Counted from the first letter of the stretch, positions 1-15,500 are shown. The stretch: 64,000 nt of DNA from Rotaria macrura (GCA_900239685.1 OENT01000255.1:62001-126000); one strand, 5' to 3'. Numbers and translations are program-made. The notes: generated by a model from the letters alone, not told the origin.

Positions 1-2609
1 TATGTATCGTACACATAGAAATTTCTGGTAAAAATTCGAACTTATTCAGAAAGAATTAATTATGCATAGATATATATCTATCACTTAGAAATCGAATTCC
101 TTAGGGTCACAAGAAAAAATATGATTCATAGAAAAAAGACTTGACAGCTACTTAAAATGAATCATATTGATTAGGATTTTTGTTTTAAATTTCCATATTA
201 TGATCTTTTGATCACATCATGTCATAGATTGCGTATTCCATCGTCTTATGTGTTTGGGATTATTCCATCATATCAACATCAATCAAGTGAGATTATTCGG
301 TGTTATCTGCTTCGTTTTTAGTCAATGTCTTCAAGGCACATCTTGTGAGATAAGGTTACATTATGGAAATGAATCTCATTAAATTCAAGGTGAATTCAGG
401 AAAAATATTCCATGGTTGCTCAATGTTGCAATTCATTTAGAAATCTTATCAGAAGAATAAAATCTCTGACGCTAAAGTTAATTGTTGAAATCTAATTATG
501 TTTTAAGTATTATACTTTTGATAAGCTTCTAATTATTAAAATAGATTTTATCACAAATTATACTCCCGCAAGACAAACTCATCGCTATTGATCAAGGTAG
601 ACTTGTCTCAGAGCGATGCTTACTGTCGTCAGATTAACAGGTCTCATTGCCATGAAAATCATTAGATTCATGAAGTTGTTCTTGTTCGAAAAATTTCCAT
701 ATTCTATCGACACATAGTTTATAGAAAGTCTACGAATTATGACTGATAGAAGCTTTTTTACAGTAATTTTATTGCACCATTAACGAAAGATATACGAAAT
801 CAGAAAAAAAGGAAGCATGATTGTTCGTTCTTATCTTTGGTGTTAAAGTGACAGAATCGACAGTGATTCAATACTTGTCAAGTCAAGTATTAAAGAAAGA
901 TTTTGTTGATATTTACCGAATGCATTATAATCAATCGGATAAGTTATGATTCATTTTCAATATATTGTAAATTATGCTCTTTTATATATGGAAAAGTAAT
1001 GCAGAATTGTTCTTGACTAAAATGTCACACAGTTCATTTCTGTTATCTCTACGCCTTGTATATCGTCTTCTTATCAGTAACTAAATATATTCAATATACT
1101 TCTAATACTTTTATAATCGATCGAAAATTCCATGAGTAATACGAAACGTTCTCTTTTTTTTTGCTTGTCTTACACTTAACTCTCATAAGTATCCAATGAT
1201 GTAGCAAAGTTGACTCACATGTTTTTCTTATCAAAGAAACTTGAATCACTATCATGATTTAATCGTGATATTTTGAAGAATGTACTAAGAAATGTCAGTG
1301 CAAAGTCTTCGAACAAGAGAAGAATTCTTATTTTACTTTATAGGTTGTCATAAAAATTTGAAACATATTGCAATAATTCATATTCTTAAAATATCATTTT
1401 CCCTGTGCGGAACAACTGAACTTTTCTAATCATTTTAAATGATTTATGAATACGTAATGCTTATTGTAATTGCACTATTCAATTATTTCTCCGAAGGTAT
1501 ACTCTTATATTGAGATGAATAATTTTAAACGAAATTCGATATGAATAAGTTTTCATGATATTTTACATATTGAGTAGAACAGTATTGGTGCAAACTAATT
1601 TTAATATTAATCTGCTTCATGAAAAAAAAATTAAAAACGATGCACTCATATTTAATTACAATGCACTTCCATGATTGAGTGATTACAATCAAAATGAAAA
1701 CTGACAATGAGTTCTTTTTTGTTAATGCTAAAAGCATATTCTCGAAAGATTTTCAATTGTATGATAGATTGAGAGAATTTCTTATTCAACTATACAGATG
1801 AATAGATTTATATTCTATGTTGAATTTAAAAAAAACTACCGAAACAAATATATTTGTTCAATCAACTTCATATTTAGTCTAGGACACTTTTATAAAAAAC
1901 TAAAATCATGATATGAAGAAAAATATGTCGATTCAAATTGAATCGATCATTATTTTGTTCATGCCATAGGCTAGTTTTATTGAAGTCAGAGAGGTGCTTA
2001 TTCATTGTTCAATAGTCATGTTATATTGAGATGGTAGACTTTCAATTTCATCCGATCTTATTCACATAATTAGAAGAAAATACATTTTGATGTAAATAAC
2101 TGTGTTTTGTGCTTCGAGCATTCAATTTGTATTTGTATTCATATAGCTATCAGCTTGACAAAACAAATGAAATAATGGGGCGCATATACTTCCCACTGCT
2201 TTCTTTTTTTCAATCATGCTATGACTTCAAATTTTTGAAAATTGCTCACACAACAATTCTTTCATCTAGGTCTCAACGATTTTGTGGTCCTCTTCTTCTG
2301 TTTTCAATGTGCTGTACTACGCTCTTAATTCATTTTATGCATGAGAAATCTGACAAAAGAAATTCAATAGATGAATAAAATTTGCGTGAGTGCTATATTA
2401 AAATTATATATACGATTATGTGTTCATTTCAATCAAATGATACTTAAATCAGGTTATTCTTCCATTTTCTTCGTATAAAATTCGCAAACTATTTCTCGAC
2501 TGTTTATTTTCTGTTAATTAATGTACCGAAAATCTATGGAATGTCAAATATACAACAATTATAAAACAAAAAAAAATGTTACACGTCGTATCGACTAATC
2601 TATATTTGT
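1..2609. other. non-coding stretch, no gene seen
   Basis: AT-rich sequence with only short ORFs (longest about 90 codons) that lack protein-like composition and splice continuity. A TTTATT at 2503-2508, an AATAAA on the minus strand, is about 100 nt beyond the stop of the minus-strand LRR gene and is the likely poly(A) signal for it. Confidence 0.6.
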
Positions 2610-4293
2610 CTACAATAACAAGGCAATGAATAGAATAATAAATAATAAATAGATATTGACTTGTATTGATATCGTGTATGAGTTTAGATTTTTTTCCAAT
2701 TGAATGATAGTTGAGTTTTCTTCAATTGTTATATTTATACTATCTGTAATATTTTCCGATAGCTGCGAGTCAATTAATGTTCGTATGGTTGATGTTAATT
2801 TTGATTTAATCTTTTTTCTCTTGTCGATGACTTTCAATTTTGTTTTACATGTGCCCTCGTTTGTCGATCGTACAGCATCGGCCCAATTACAAAAATTTGA
2901 TTTCATTTTAAGTTGTTCATTTACGCAAACATCATGTTGACAAATAGAAAACCTATTGGTTAATGTTGATATATAATAACGATCTTGCCCTTGTTGTGTA
3001 CATGTTAAATCATTGTAATTATTCAGATACTTTTCAAATTGTATTAATGTACAATTACATTTTAAGTTAATATTATGATTAATATCAATGAGATTGATTT
3101 TATTCGTTGTATTTATTAATCGACATAATAATTCATCGAATGTATTTAATGATATGAGATTATTTGAACGAAACGATAATCTTTCTAATGTGAAAATATT
3201 GAGAAAGCAAAATGCACGCATTGTTGTATTATTTAAGTAATGATTGTAATCGAAATCGATGAAACGTATAGCATGAAGATTCGATGCAAAATAGTTGGTA
3301 ATATAATGAATATGATTTGAGGAAAGATTCAAGATTTCTAATGAATGGCTAGTTAACTTAGGTACATTTTGTATTGAATTATGTGCTAGATTTAAAATTT
3401 TTATTTGTGAAAATGTACGAAGAAAATTGTTATCGATTAAATGTATTGAATTATGATCTAGACGAAGTTCAATAAGATTATATAAACCATCGAATAAATG
3501 ATCACATATAGTTGTTAGATTATTATAACTTAAATCGAGAGTTTCTAGAGAATCATGACCACGTGCTATTACCGTTTGATTATATTCATTGATGGTTTGT
3601 TTAACTAATTTTAGTAGTGTATATATGCTTGTATCATTTAAATGACATGAAACAAGACGAAATTCTTTTAATTTAGGTAGATTAAGTAGAATTTGACCGA
3701 TATTCAAAAAATGAAATGGATTATGAGAAACGTCAAATACTTCTATTAGAACAAAAAAAATAAGAACATTATTTCAGTAATACGTAATAAATAAATCGAT
3801 AAATCAAACTGACATACATACCTAAACTGATACCAGGAGATATGAATGTTTCAGGATGAAGTTCTTTCAATTGATTATTATTAATAAACAATTGTTTTAA
3901 ATTTTTAATTTGATCAAATGCTGTTACTTCAATTCGACGAAGATAATTCGAATCTAGATTAATTGTTTCAACGTATATATCAGCAAATACATAATTATCA
4001 ACAGATGTTATATAATTATATGAAAAATCAAGTGCATTCCAACGCATACTATTCGGTAGTTTTGGTAACGAATGAAGTTCACTTTTAAGACAGCGTAATT
4101 GGGATTCATGACTTGAATGATAACATTGACAACGAACAGGTAATATTAAATGCGTACAATCAGAAAATACATATGGAGAGATTACATCTTGACTTATTGC
4201 TAAAGGTAAAATGAATAAATACCAAAACAACATGATTGAATTGTTTTTGTCTGAAAATAGAAAGTGAATGAATAATATTGAACTGAAAAACAT
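2610..4293 (-). CDS. secreted or GPI-anchored leucine-rich-repeat protein
   Basis: Two exons on the minus strand, 3822-4293 and 2610-3742, joined in phase 1 across a 79-nt GT-AG intron; 534 codons from the first ATG (4293). A second ATG at 4233 starts a cleaner signal peptide (hydrophobic run FWYLFILPLAIS) and may be the real start. Next comes a cysteine-rich LRR N-cap (CQCY, then a Cys before LRSLP-like residues), then repeats of the type LxxLxLxxNxI, well seen around LETLDLSYNNLT, IELRLDHNSIHLID and LEILNLSSNHIH. A C-terminal cap with CNC and further cysteines follows. The protein ends in a run of hydrophobic residues (YLLFIILFIALLL) with no cytoplasmic tail, which suggests a GPI-anchor signal; a short type I membrane anchor is the alternative. 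LRR ectodomains of this type mediate adhesion or ligand binding, but the partner cannot be named. Confidence 0.8.
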
Positions 4294-6210
4294 TTATAAC
4301 CTAGGTGTGTCATTATATATATTTTTTCATTCAATCATTTATGACCATTTTTCAACTGAACAATGAATGTTAAGAATAAATAATGATCATGTTAACACAT
4401 TCAGACTACTGGCAATATTGCATAGGGATGAATGAAGTTCTCTTGAGAAAATGTACTACTATTAAAACTGATGCGCTTTTGTTTTGTCTCATTCGATATG
4501 TTTGAGATGTACATTAAATTTCAAGAGCCATGGCGCTTCAACAGATTTACATTTAATAAAATGCATTGAAGAAGAAGAAAAGAATGAAGAAACTACTGAA
4601 TTCGTAAATGAAAAAAAAACGATGACAAGAATTTTATTCAATCTTAAAATACGTAAACGGACTGCAGTTAAATGGAATTTTTTTAGTACGATGATGCTAG
4701 GTTCATTACCATAAGAGTAATGTATATCTTTTATCACCTCACCTACCTGTACCAAGATATTTTACTATCAGTAGTACTTATCATAAAACATAGACGTTGA
4801 AAGATGAACATGACAAGTATCTGATTGGCGCACACATATTTTCTATTCTTAACATGTAATGTGACAATCAATCTCATTAACACTACTCAGAAGGATTTTC
4901 CGACCTTGATGCACAAGCTGCCACTAGCGATAATAGTCTCGTATCTCTGCGTACTTGTCTCTTCTCTTTTCTTTTTTATCAATAGTATCTATAATATAGC
5001 TGTACAAGAAATATCAGATATACACACGGCATTCTATGCCAGACGAAAGAAGTTCGGTGGATAGAAGAACTTTCTGTCTGTCATGATATACCACACATAG
5101 GGATGGAAGAAAAAAAATCGTACCTATCACCAAGTCGTTCTCTCTTACGATCCATTAACACGATGATAGAATACCAAATGACTTATATGTACATGTTTCT
5201 ATGTATGCCCTAGGCATTTTTTATCAATGAAGAGAGAAAGGTGCTGATGTGATGAAGATTTTTTTTTTCGAGAGTATCGAATACAATGCCGATGATCGAT
5301 GGGACTAATTGAAAGGATCGGAGCTAATTTCCGGCGTTCTGCTTTTCCTTCTTTTCCTTTTTTGATTCACTGCCCTCGCTCCATATATATACCATTTATG
5401 ATGTACTGCTTCCTTTGCAACCAATCACCCAAATTATTATTCTTCATCTGACATTTGAATATGGACGGGATTATGACGCACATATTGACATATTTAGTAC
5501 TATTAGCTTATTATTCATATTGGCAAGAAATGAGAAGTTCAGCTTATTCGATGTGATATGATTATAATTGACAGCAAAGCTTATGAGACCACCAACTGTG
5601 TTTGTCGATAGAAACATTCTAATAATCTATGTCAGATGTTCTCATAGTTTGTACTCATATCAAAATAAAATAGGAACGAACCGAAACACGAAAGAATGAT
5701 GAATACTTTTATCCATGCGATTGAACCGTTTCTATTTTCTTTTCAGATATTTTTACATGAATTTTATGTGTAATATTTCAATCAAAAGACTAACTAAATG
5801 GATCGTTTCCATATTTATGAGTATCATATATATATGTGTCGACACGTAATAAACGATGAGTTCTCCGATGCATAGGGACATCTATCATCTAAGTGTGTGT
5901 GCGTTTAACATTTATATGAAATTGAACACGAAAACATTTTTCTCGCAATCGACTTTCGAAAATTTTCACAATGAAAAATATAAGTATTATATTAAAAAAA
6001 AAAGAACCATAGACAATGAATCATAATGAAACATCATGTGAAAGATCAAACTCATGTCTTAATGGTATTTGTACAGTTCTCATTTTTTATGCTCTGTCGT
6101 TTTTTGTTTTGTTATCTTACTACACACGTATTCATATTGCAACGAAATCAAAGTCAAACATAGAATTTCATATCTTATCATTTACGTTATAGATAACATC
6201 TACTTAAAAG
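4294..6210. other. intergenic region between divergent LRR and Rho genes
   Basis: No convincing gene. It separates the LRR gene (minus) from the Rho gene (plus), so it should hold both promoters. A short plus-strand reading frame around 4496-4714 contains a Cys-x2-Cys...His-x3-Cys pattern, but it has no ATG in a suitable place and no acceptor site, and is not called as a gene. Confidence 0.5.
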
Positions 6211-6961
<751 letters not shown>

Positions 6962-7509
6962 AAAAAATAGATTATTATTTCGTGTGTGAAATTACTAGTC
7001 GAAATATTAAAAAGAAACAAAAAATAAATAAATTCTATATCTTACAACATCTTGTTACCTAGTCGTGTGCGTGTGTTTCTAAGAACAAAATATATATTAA
7101 CTAAACATGATGCTGGACTTTTTCTATTCATTATTCTACTATTACTTATCCTCTTTTCCCCTGCATTCTCTTATTGTATATTTCATTATTATTATTATTA
7201 TTATTTCTTTTCTTTTTTTTTTGAATACTCTGTATTGCTATTACTTCTGTTGCTTCTCGGTCAAGAGTTGAATGAGTGTATGTTTTTTGTATATTACGTT
7301 GATCCCTTCATCTTCTTTTCTTTTTTTTTTAAACAAAGAAAAAATAAAACACACACATATTTGAATTGAGAGAAATATTGAATTCTTCCTATTTTCTTCG
7401 TCTTGTTTATAATAATAATAATAATAATAAACAAAGCAAAAAAAAATGATCGAAATTTATTTTTATTTCTAATTTGAAAAATAAAAAGCAAATGTTTAGT
7501 TTGTCTAAT
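6962..7509. other. shared 3' region of convergent genes with ATT/AAT microsatellites
   Basis: Three-prime ends of Rho (plus) and the 7510-9539 gene (minus). Contains a (ATT)n run at 7185-7206 and a (AAT)n run at 7409-7430, which are inverted complements of each other, plus several T-rich runs. AATAAA at 7023-7028 (plus) and TTTATT at 7456-7461 (minus-strand AATAAA) are the candidate poly(A) signals. Confidence 0.6.
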
Positions 7510-9539
7510 CTAATAGACTTTAGCTTTGCGACGTTCGGCAGCATGTGAATCACGTGCTGCTCTTGCAACGGAAATTCCGATGGATTTTTTTAAATGTTCA
7601 GTGTGTTTTTTCAATGATCGTTGATTATTCAATAGGTATGATTCAGATCGTAAAAAGAGATTCCGACTGGCATCAGCTTGCGTTGAATATTGTGATTGAG
7701 ATCTTTCGAATCTAGTAGGTGATGTTTTTGTACCGATTAAAACGTCTTCTAGTTCTAGCCTGTAACTACTTTTTTCGAGTTGCTCAGATGCGTTCAAATT
7801 ATAAACAAGAAGACTTGGATTATTGATAATTGATGAATCACTTTCATCACTAAAATCCGAGTCAGTGATCGATGATATACTAGTTGGTTGAATATCTAAA
7901 TAAATTTTACTTTAATAAGAAGTAAGAAATCAAAACAAAAGTTTATAAAACATGTATATGGTATTTTTTTTTGAAGTTAACGAATGTAGATTATTCAGAT
8001 GTATTCATACGTTCGATGGCAGTTAAAGGACTTTTGACTTTCGAGAGGATTATATCATGAAGGACATGAACAGTTAAGAAGTATCTTATCTATTTTACAT
8101 AATCGAATGACAAACTGAAAACATGCTAATAGGATTTAGCTTTTCTCTTTTTTTTATCTATACGATCGATTCATGAAATTAATATGTGCATGATTTATTC
8201 TTATAAACACAATCATATTTAGTCGATCTAATTCTAGTATTTGTTCAGTATCAAATGAAACATTAATTATTTTTAATCTACTTATTTCGATGAAATCTTG
8301 AAGTCATCAACTATGGTGAATGTATAGATTAGAATCTAGCCGATTTTAATATCGAAATCGAGTATTAAATTGAAGAATTTAATTATTCGACCTTGAAAAC
8401 CTATCCTGTTCAATCAGGGAGATTCTACTGGAGTTTTTCTTGATACGATGGAGTATTCAATGACATATGCAACGAAGAATTTCTGTTTGATGTTGAAAAT
8501 CATAACTGAAATTGTGCTCAATGATTATGGGAGTATGCTAACTGTTCCCAGAATAAAATCTTTACTTTTTCTGTTCTTCTAAACAACTGAATTTTTCAAG
8601 AACACGACGAACGAATTACAATGAACGACTTCTAAGATATTTGTCAGAACGTAAAACCTTGGTTTTTTGACAAAAATTCTCATCTGGATGATTTTCATGT
8701 CAATGTTGTTAGGCTATGATGAAGCAATCCTGAATATCTTATCATTCTTTCAAAAGTATTTACTTAAGTTTTGCGATGTTCTCTGTTTCTGTATGCTAAA
8801 AATTATGAATTATTTCATGTAATACTCTTGTTAACGCATTTGTTTTGTTAATGGAGAAAACTGGATCATTATTTTGATAGGTATGTTCTCGTGCATTCTG
8901 TTTTCTAGAAAATCAAGCACAACTAAATAGAACGCCTTATTCTTCAAAGTCACGATAAAATGCTTCTGACTGACTCATCACATAGTAAGAATTAATACTT
9001 TGACTCTATATGCACAAGTATTAAGTATTATGATTTGTACGAAAACATTTCAGACGCAATCGTACAAATATAAAAGGTCAAAATGCATTAACTGGGATTA
9101 TCATCGGAGAATGTCACTGTTAACTATGCATTTTCTCAATATGCGAGTTCAAATGTATTAACCCATCAATAAATATCATGAATGAAATTAGAAGACTAGC
9201 TCTTCTATTATTGAATAACAATTCTCTTGATCTGAAATATATCCGAAAAAGAAAAGGGAAAAACATAAATATTAGTTACATACATCGATCAATCCTTTTC
9301 ATAAATTGTCTTTGTCCACTTTCATATTTTAATTGATTCAATTTCAATTTAGTATTATGTTTATCAAAAGTAAACCGAGCTAAGGCTTCGCTTTGTTGGA
9401 AATTTATCTGCTTGAGTTTTGCATGTAGTTGAATCAACTCATGTTGATTTTTATATCGTGCACGAGTTTGTGAATCCAATATTTGTAATGGTCGTGAAGG
9501 TGTTACACGAGAACGATTGTTGCCCATCCTACTATTCAT
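7510..9539 (-). CDS. uncharacterised basic protein, 213 aa, two exons
   Basis: I do not recognise this protein. Exon 1 is 9284-9539, starting at an ATG (9539) and ending at donor GTATGT in phase 1; exon 2 is 7510-7895. The splice gives 642 nt, 213 aa plus stop, with a 1388-nt intron. The N-terminal half is basic and predicted helical (QLHAKLKQINFQQSEALARF), possibly a short coiled coil. The middle is Ser/Asp-rich (SDFSDESDSS, a casein-kinase-like acidic stretch). The C-terminal half is again basic and helical, ending ERRKAKVY. No signal peptide or membrane segment. The gene is tail-to-tail with Rho. Exon 2 uses no ATG of its own; only the splice to exon 1 supplies a start, which supports the joined model. 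Additional small exons inside the intron cannot be excluded. Confidence 0.6.
7896..9283 (-). other. long intron of the 7510-9539 gene
   Basis: A 1388-nt AT-rich intron bounded by GTATGT (donor, minus strand) and a TTTAG-type acceptor. I see no ORF of note, no repeat structure and no RNA gene in it. Confidence 0.5.
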
Positions 9540-12500
9540 TTAAAAAAAGAACCAAGTGAGTAAATTTTTCAAAAAAAACAGAAATTCTAGAATACATTCG
9601 ATGACGAGCAAAACATTTGTAAAAACATACGTAAAAAAATCTTCAAATGCTTCTCCATCAGTACGCCTGCTAATGGCGCACCCTTTTTTCCTATAGAAAC
9701 AATTCCTGTCGATTTAAGCAAAAGTTGAATAACTCTTCAGCTTCCTCAACTCTTGTCCCTAACACTTAAAAATAAAGCACGCCACTCTCTCTATGTTTTG
9801 TTCATCAATATGTACATTATGTCATAATCATTCTTAGCTGTCGTTCAATTCAATTCATTACTATTTCAACAACAGTAGAAATCTTGTTCTGTTTTTCAAA
9901 TAGATCACGATATAGTTTTTTTTTGCGATGACAAAACTGTATGTATTTTGATTGTTTTGTTGTTTGAAGTTTACACTTGACATCATTTTTTTGAGACTAT
10001 CTTTTCGTCACTAATCAAATAGTCAAACTGCGTTTCATCATGCATCGCAATAAGTGTGATTTTCAGTAAGAAACCTTGAAAATGTTATGATTGTCAAAGA
10101 AGTGTTCATATTGTCTCTTGCTCTTGACGATCACACACTTTCACGTCTTCATGCTTTTATTCAAGCTCCTATGTGAGACGATTTGCTTTTGATGTCGATT
10201 CCTAAACTTTTCACAGGTTTTGTAATTTATAAGTTAAAGTTGATCGACCTTTCAAAGATTCAAGAAACACAAAGCTTATGTTACCAATACGTTTCATTTC
10301 TCGATTAAACTACCAGAGCTCTTTCTTTACCATATGATTTCAGCACATACACCATAATTGTGAAAAAGGTTTCTTTTAACAAGAACAACAGCAAAGAACA
10401 AATATGCACAAAATAACAAGTAGCGAAACAAATCTACTTACTCGAACTTCTGATGAAAAGAATTTCAAAAGCAAGAAAATAATATGGATGATTCGATCTT
10501 ATCGTTTATCAGATTATTTATTTGATAAAACGTCGTATCTTATAATCATATACGTTTAATATCAACGATCACTATAATTGAAAGTGATGATGGTAGAAGA
10601 CAATGTTTTATATCATTTCAACTCATAACAACTACGGAGATTGTATTTAGAGTTGTTTCCTTTGTGTGATCTTCAGATGATTAGAAAAAAATAGCATGTT
10701 AAAATTATGCAATCGAATTTCGAAGCTAACTTGTCAAGTGTTCTGGTTATGTGACACTTCTACACTGCCACTTCGCAATTATTTTAGGATTCAACAATGA
10801 CCATTACTATAGTAAGCATGAAACTACATCAACGATTTCGATAATAAATAAAGACGTGTTTTTAACTCTACCAATTCAAAACAACCAACTAATTTTTCCA
10901 ATTTTGAATAACTGTCAGATATAATCCATTGTTCGTGACAACAAATCAGAGTCATCTTTTTCATCGATTAAAACTGATAAATGTTATCATTGGTAACATT
11001 TCAAATAGAAGTAACAAGAATGTTTAATTAAGAATGAAAACTAAAGAGTATTTCAAAACTCGAATATTGTTCACAGAAATCTACTTGACATACTCCTATT
11101 TGATCATAGTTATTTGAATCATGATAAAATATTTGTATCTACAAGATACACGAATATCAGTCTATCGGCGTAACGTTTATAGATAATAGTCATGATTTTG
11201 TATTTCTATGACTGATTAACAAAAACATGCATGTTTCATCGTATTAGAACATTATACGAGAAACTTACATGATAGCACTATGAAGTATTATTAGTTACTA
11301 GAAAAATTAAATATAAACAGATTGGATTATATGCGTGTCTAGTTAAAGGCATAGTATAATGTGTTTAGTCTTAGATTTATAATTCAAGATTTTGTCCAAT
11401 CCAATTATTCATCCACGGCAGTGAAAACATCGGTATGAAATTCAATATGTTTACCTAGTTTTAAAGTGTTTCTATCGTTCATAATTGCCATTGCCACATT
11501 ATTGTATGTACACGATAGGTCTTAGTTTGTTTTCTAGTAGTTCTCCATGCGCTCACACATCATAAAGATGACTGATCGTTTCCCCCATTCGTGTTATTTT
11601 CATAATCGTTCATTGTCTATCTATCATTGTATTGTGCTGTATACTTGAGAATTTTCCAAGCTTTTCTATTAGTCATGTTCATGATGAGTTCAACATTTTT
11701 ACAGTGAATATCTCTGTCATCGACTTCTATCGCTATTATTTATTAGTATCATCATTATCTACAACTGGTTATAGAACATACATGTGTGTCTCTTCTTCTG
11801 TTACGTACAAATGATATGGATTTGTACACTATCGTATTCCTCGAATATTCGATGTTCTTCTATGGTTCATGAACATAGATCAGCTTTTAGTACAAACCTA
11901 TGAATAGTGTTAACTATTTTAACTTATTAGTTAATTATAATATCAACGATTTCAAATAAACAATATACTGTAACGATGCTTTCAACAAAAATTGATTTTT
12001 AGAAATTCAAGATCATGACTAAATTATATCATTGACAATAGTATGATTGTATCAAAAGAAAAACTCGATGATTAAACTGAACTATTGAGCTTCATAGTAT
12101 TTTGCTCCGGTGTTTGTCAAGATTCATGAAATGCCTAATATGATTCTTCGAAAAAGATTTTTCTGATGTTCAGCGGTATTCGCAGAAAAAATGTATTTCC
12201 AATACAAATGACAGGAGGGCTTTTTTCTGAGAAGGTTGCTATGAAAATAAGTCAATCAGAATATTATCTTCTGAAACGTAGTTTGAACTTGTAGATGTAA
12301 TTATTAGGTCTTGTAATGAGCCAGTACATGAGATACTTATACATCATTATATTCTACATTTTACTAAACTGTTTATCTATATTAAATCGTAGGATCGTAC
12401 AAATAGAAATGCTTCCCGTTGGAAAAAATACCACAATTGAAATTAATCATATTAAACACGAACAGGATTTCTGATAAATACGATGGGTACTCACTTTAAT

Positions 12501-15500
12501 ATGTTTCATCTTGGTTGTTAATTACATCGATTATTTTTCATAAATTCAATTGTCATGTCTCTATTCGAACTATCAAACTGTTGCATATGCTTCGTTGAAA
12601 TAGTCAAGGAATCAGAAAGGAAGATTTTCTTTGTCGCCTTGATTGCGATATTTTTCGAGTTTCTTTTTACAAATGCACGTAAGTCAAAAATTGATTGATT
12701 TACTTTCCATTCTCTCAGTCTCAAACAGGTATTGATTGCTATAGTAGACTATAGATATGTCTCGAGTTAGACATACAAGTGTACACCTACGATCTAAGCC
12801 TGAGAAAATGATCGACAGAAAAACTTTATCGAAAACAAATCTTAATTGTCAGTTAGTGTTGTAAATAGTGCTTTATTTAGTTTTCCAATTAAGCTAAATT
12901 AATGCATTCATGGCACGCATGTTATTCTTTTCAGGGAGGGTTATGTTTTACAAGCAAAATCTGATGTCGAGTTCGACCATGTTTTGTCAATCGGAACGCC
13001 CTTTCGAGAATTGATTATCAGCAGATCAAAGTATTTTTATAGTCAAACGTAAGAATTTTATCTTCAATGTTAAAACATCAATAAATCATTTTCTTTTTCT
13101 TCTTCTGGCTTTTGTTGTAGTCTCATCCTTAAACTTGATCTGACTGCTTGAAAGAAGTCCAAAACATAACACTTTCATTTCAAAGACAAACTTGATATTC
13201 AATCAATTTTATAAGTTGAAAATACATTGAGACATGTACTGTATATGTTATGGAATACAAATGTTATACGACGTATTTTATTTGTTGAAACAAAAATGTC
13301 TTCATTTCGTGAAGTATATTAACAACTATGAATCTAATCTATATATTCTGTTGGATAACTTTTTCCTAAGTAAAAAGATTCTATGGAATACTGGCAGAGC
13401 TATTAAAAAGTTATTCATCATTTCAATCTGACATAAGATTGGTTTTAAACAACATTTTAGTGTTAATCTTCGATTCATCTTCCTATAAAAATTTTCTCTT
13501 GTTACATAAAACTGTAAACAACGATTAGAATTGTGATTCTTTCCGAAGATGAATTGATGTGATGTGTTCTTGCTGCTAAATTAAAAAACAAAAATGATAT
13601 TTTTTGTTGTCTTTTCGAAGATTTCCTTCCGTCATATACGATTGAATATGTATACATTGATGATCGTCGTCATTCTCTTTACAGCGATTCGTTTCATAGT
13701 TTCAAAGTTATCTATGTGTCAACCTGTATTGAATCGAGTACATTTACAATGCCAAAATAACAAGAATAGAAACATTTGACAGCTATAATCACAATTAGCA
13801 ATTGAAACCGATTGATTTTCATCTTATGTGAACTATGTAATTACATTGTTCCGATTTCTCGTACGTATGAGAGAAGTTAGAGTTCGGTCTACTTCCTCAC
13901 AATATTGTATTAGACGATTTCTTTGTTTTTCTCATCGTTTGCCTGCAGGATAGCTTGCCGATGTAATGCTTTCAGTTTTCTTTTCTCCAGTCATGATTGA
14001 AGAAAGAATTAGAGTAGTCAAATTCAGCCAATTAACAATATTTTTAATTGAAATTTCTAGATATATCTCGTACTCTAATAGATTTCTTCGCCTAGTATAT
14101 GCTCTTATGCCTGCTGTTAATTATCACCAATGCATCGTCAGCAGGTTTTCTTAGCTCCTCACGGTGTTTAATCTTTTCTTTTTATGTCCGTACCATATCC
14201 ATCATATGTATCTTACTTCAGATGACATTGCGATAAACTCTGTGCTTATCTCTTGAGACCGAACTAAAACTCTGTCGTGTAATAACAATTGAAATTATTC
14301 ATGGTTTTTTGCATGACATGAAACTATTATTAATCGAAAGCTTCATCTTCTGACCCTACATATTGACTAAATGTATTCAAAAAGATAGAAATTACGTGAT
14401 GTGCATACAAAAAGTACTTTCTAACTATTAGCAAGGTCAACGTGATCAACAATAGCTATTTAGTCCAACGTTGATTTATACGAAATTCATCAATACTACT
14501 ATGTATTAGTACCTTGTCTAAGTTCTAATGTAGAAATAATTTTCATGAAATCTAAAATTGACTTTATATGCGTGAGTGATTCAATTGATGAAAAAGTTCT
14601 CTTTTCAAATCAGCTTATAATAGCTACTCAAGACAAGGTCTATTCGAGATTTTTCTTCTAATTACCGGATGCCACAGGTTGTGAATTCTGTTGTTTTCTT
14701 CATCGATAACAAATCATTCACGGTGAAGGTCGAAGAAGACAGTTCTGAGACGAACACATGTCGTCGTACTTCGACGTATTATATGCCCCTCATAGTGTGA
14801 TCGTATTTCTTCGCATACAATATGGAGAAAAAATAAGCATAAGATAAAGAGTGTACATCGTCGTTTCTAAGGATATATTTATTTAACATATTTTCGTCTG
14901 AGTAACTTATATGCACAGTTGATTTTATCGTTATGAGAAGTGACAGCTTCTCGACGATCGCATTAATTGTTTTTCTTTCTTATTAATATATCTAATGATG
15001 TAAACGCTGGATTAAGATCTAAAGAATTGAAATGAAAAATCTCTATTTATCTTTCGAAACATTTGTACGGAGTCAATTAATTTACTACTACCTCTTTAAT
15101 TCATAGATCGATTTGAATAATAAGATGGTATTCTATCCTAAGCTTATGATTTCAATCAGTACATCCTCATCATCATATTAAACTATTCGTCTTATGTACG
15201 TTCCATGTGAATAAATCAAATACAAATACTTCTTTTTACTAGAACAAGTGTCCGTTCAAATCAATGTCAATGATAATCGTTTTATTGCTCTATATATTTG
15301 TCGATTGGGTTTTAGGTTCATCCAGTATATATATATTACTACTCTGCAGAACTCTGTTTTTAATTTTCATTTCAATACTCTTCAATTTTTTGTCATGTCA
15401 AGTCTTGATAGCCGCGAAGATTTGAATAAATAACATGAGATGCTTGAGTGAAATATACTCTATTTATTTTAATAGTTTGTTTTTCTTTTTGCTAAGCCCA

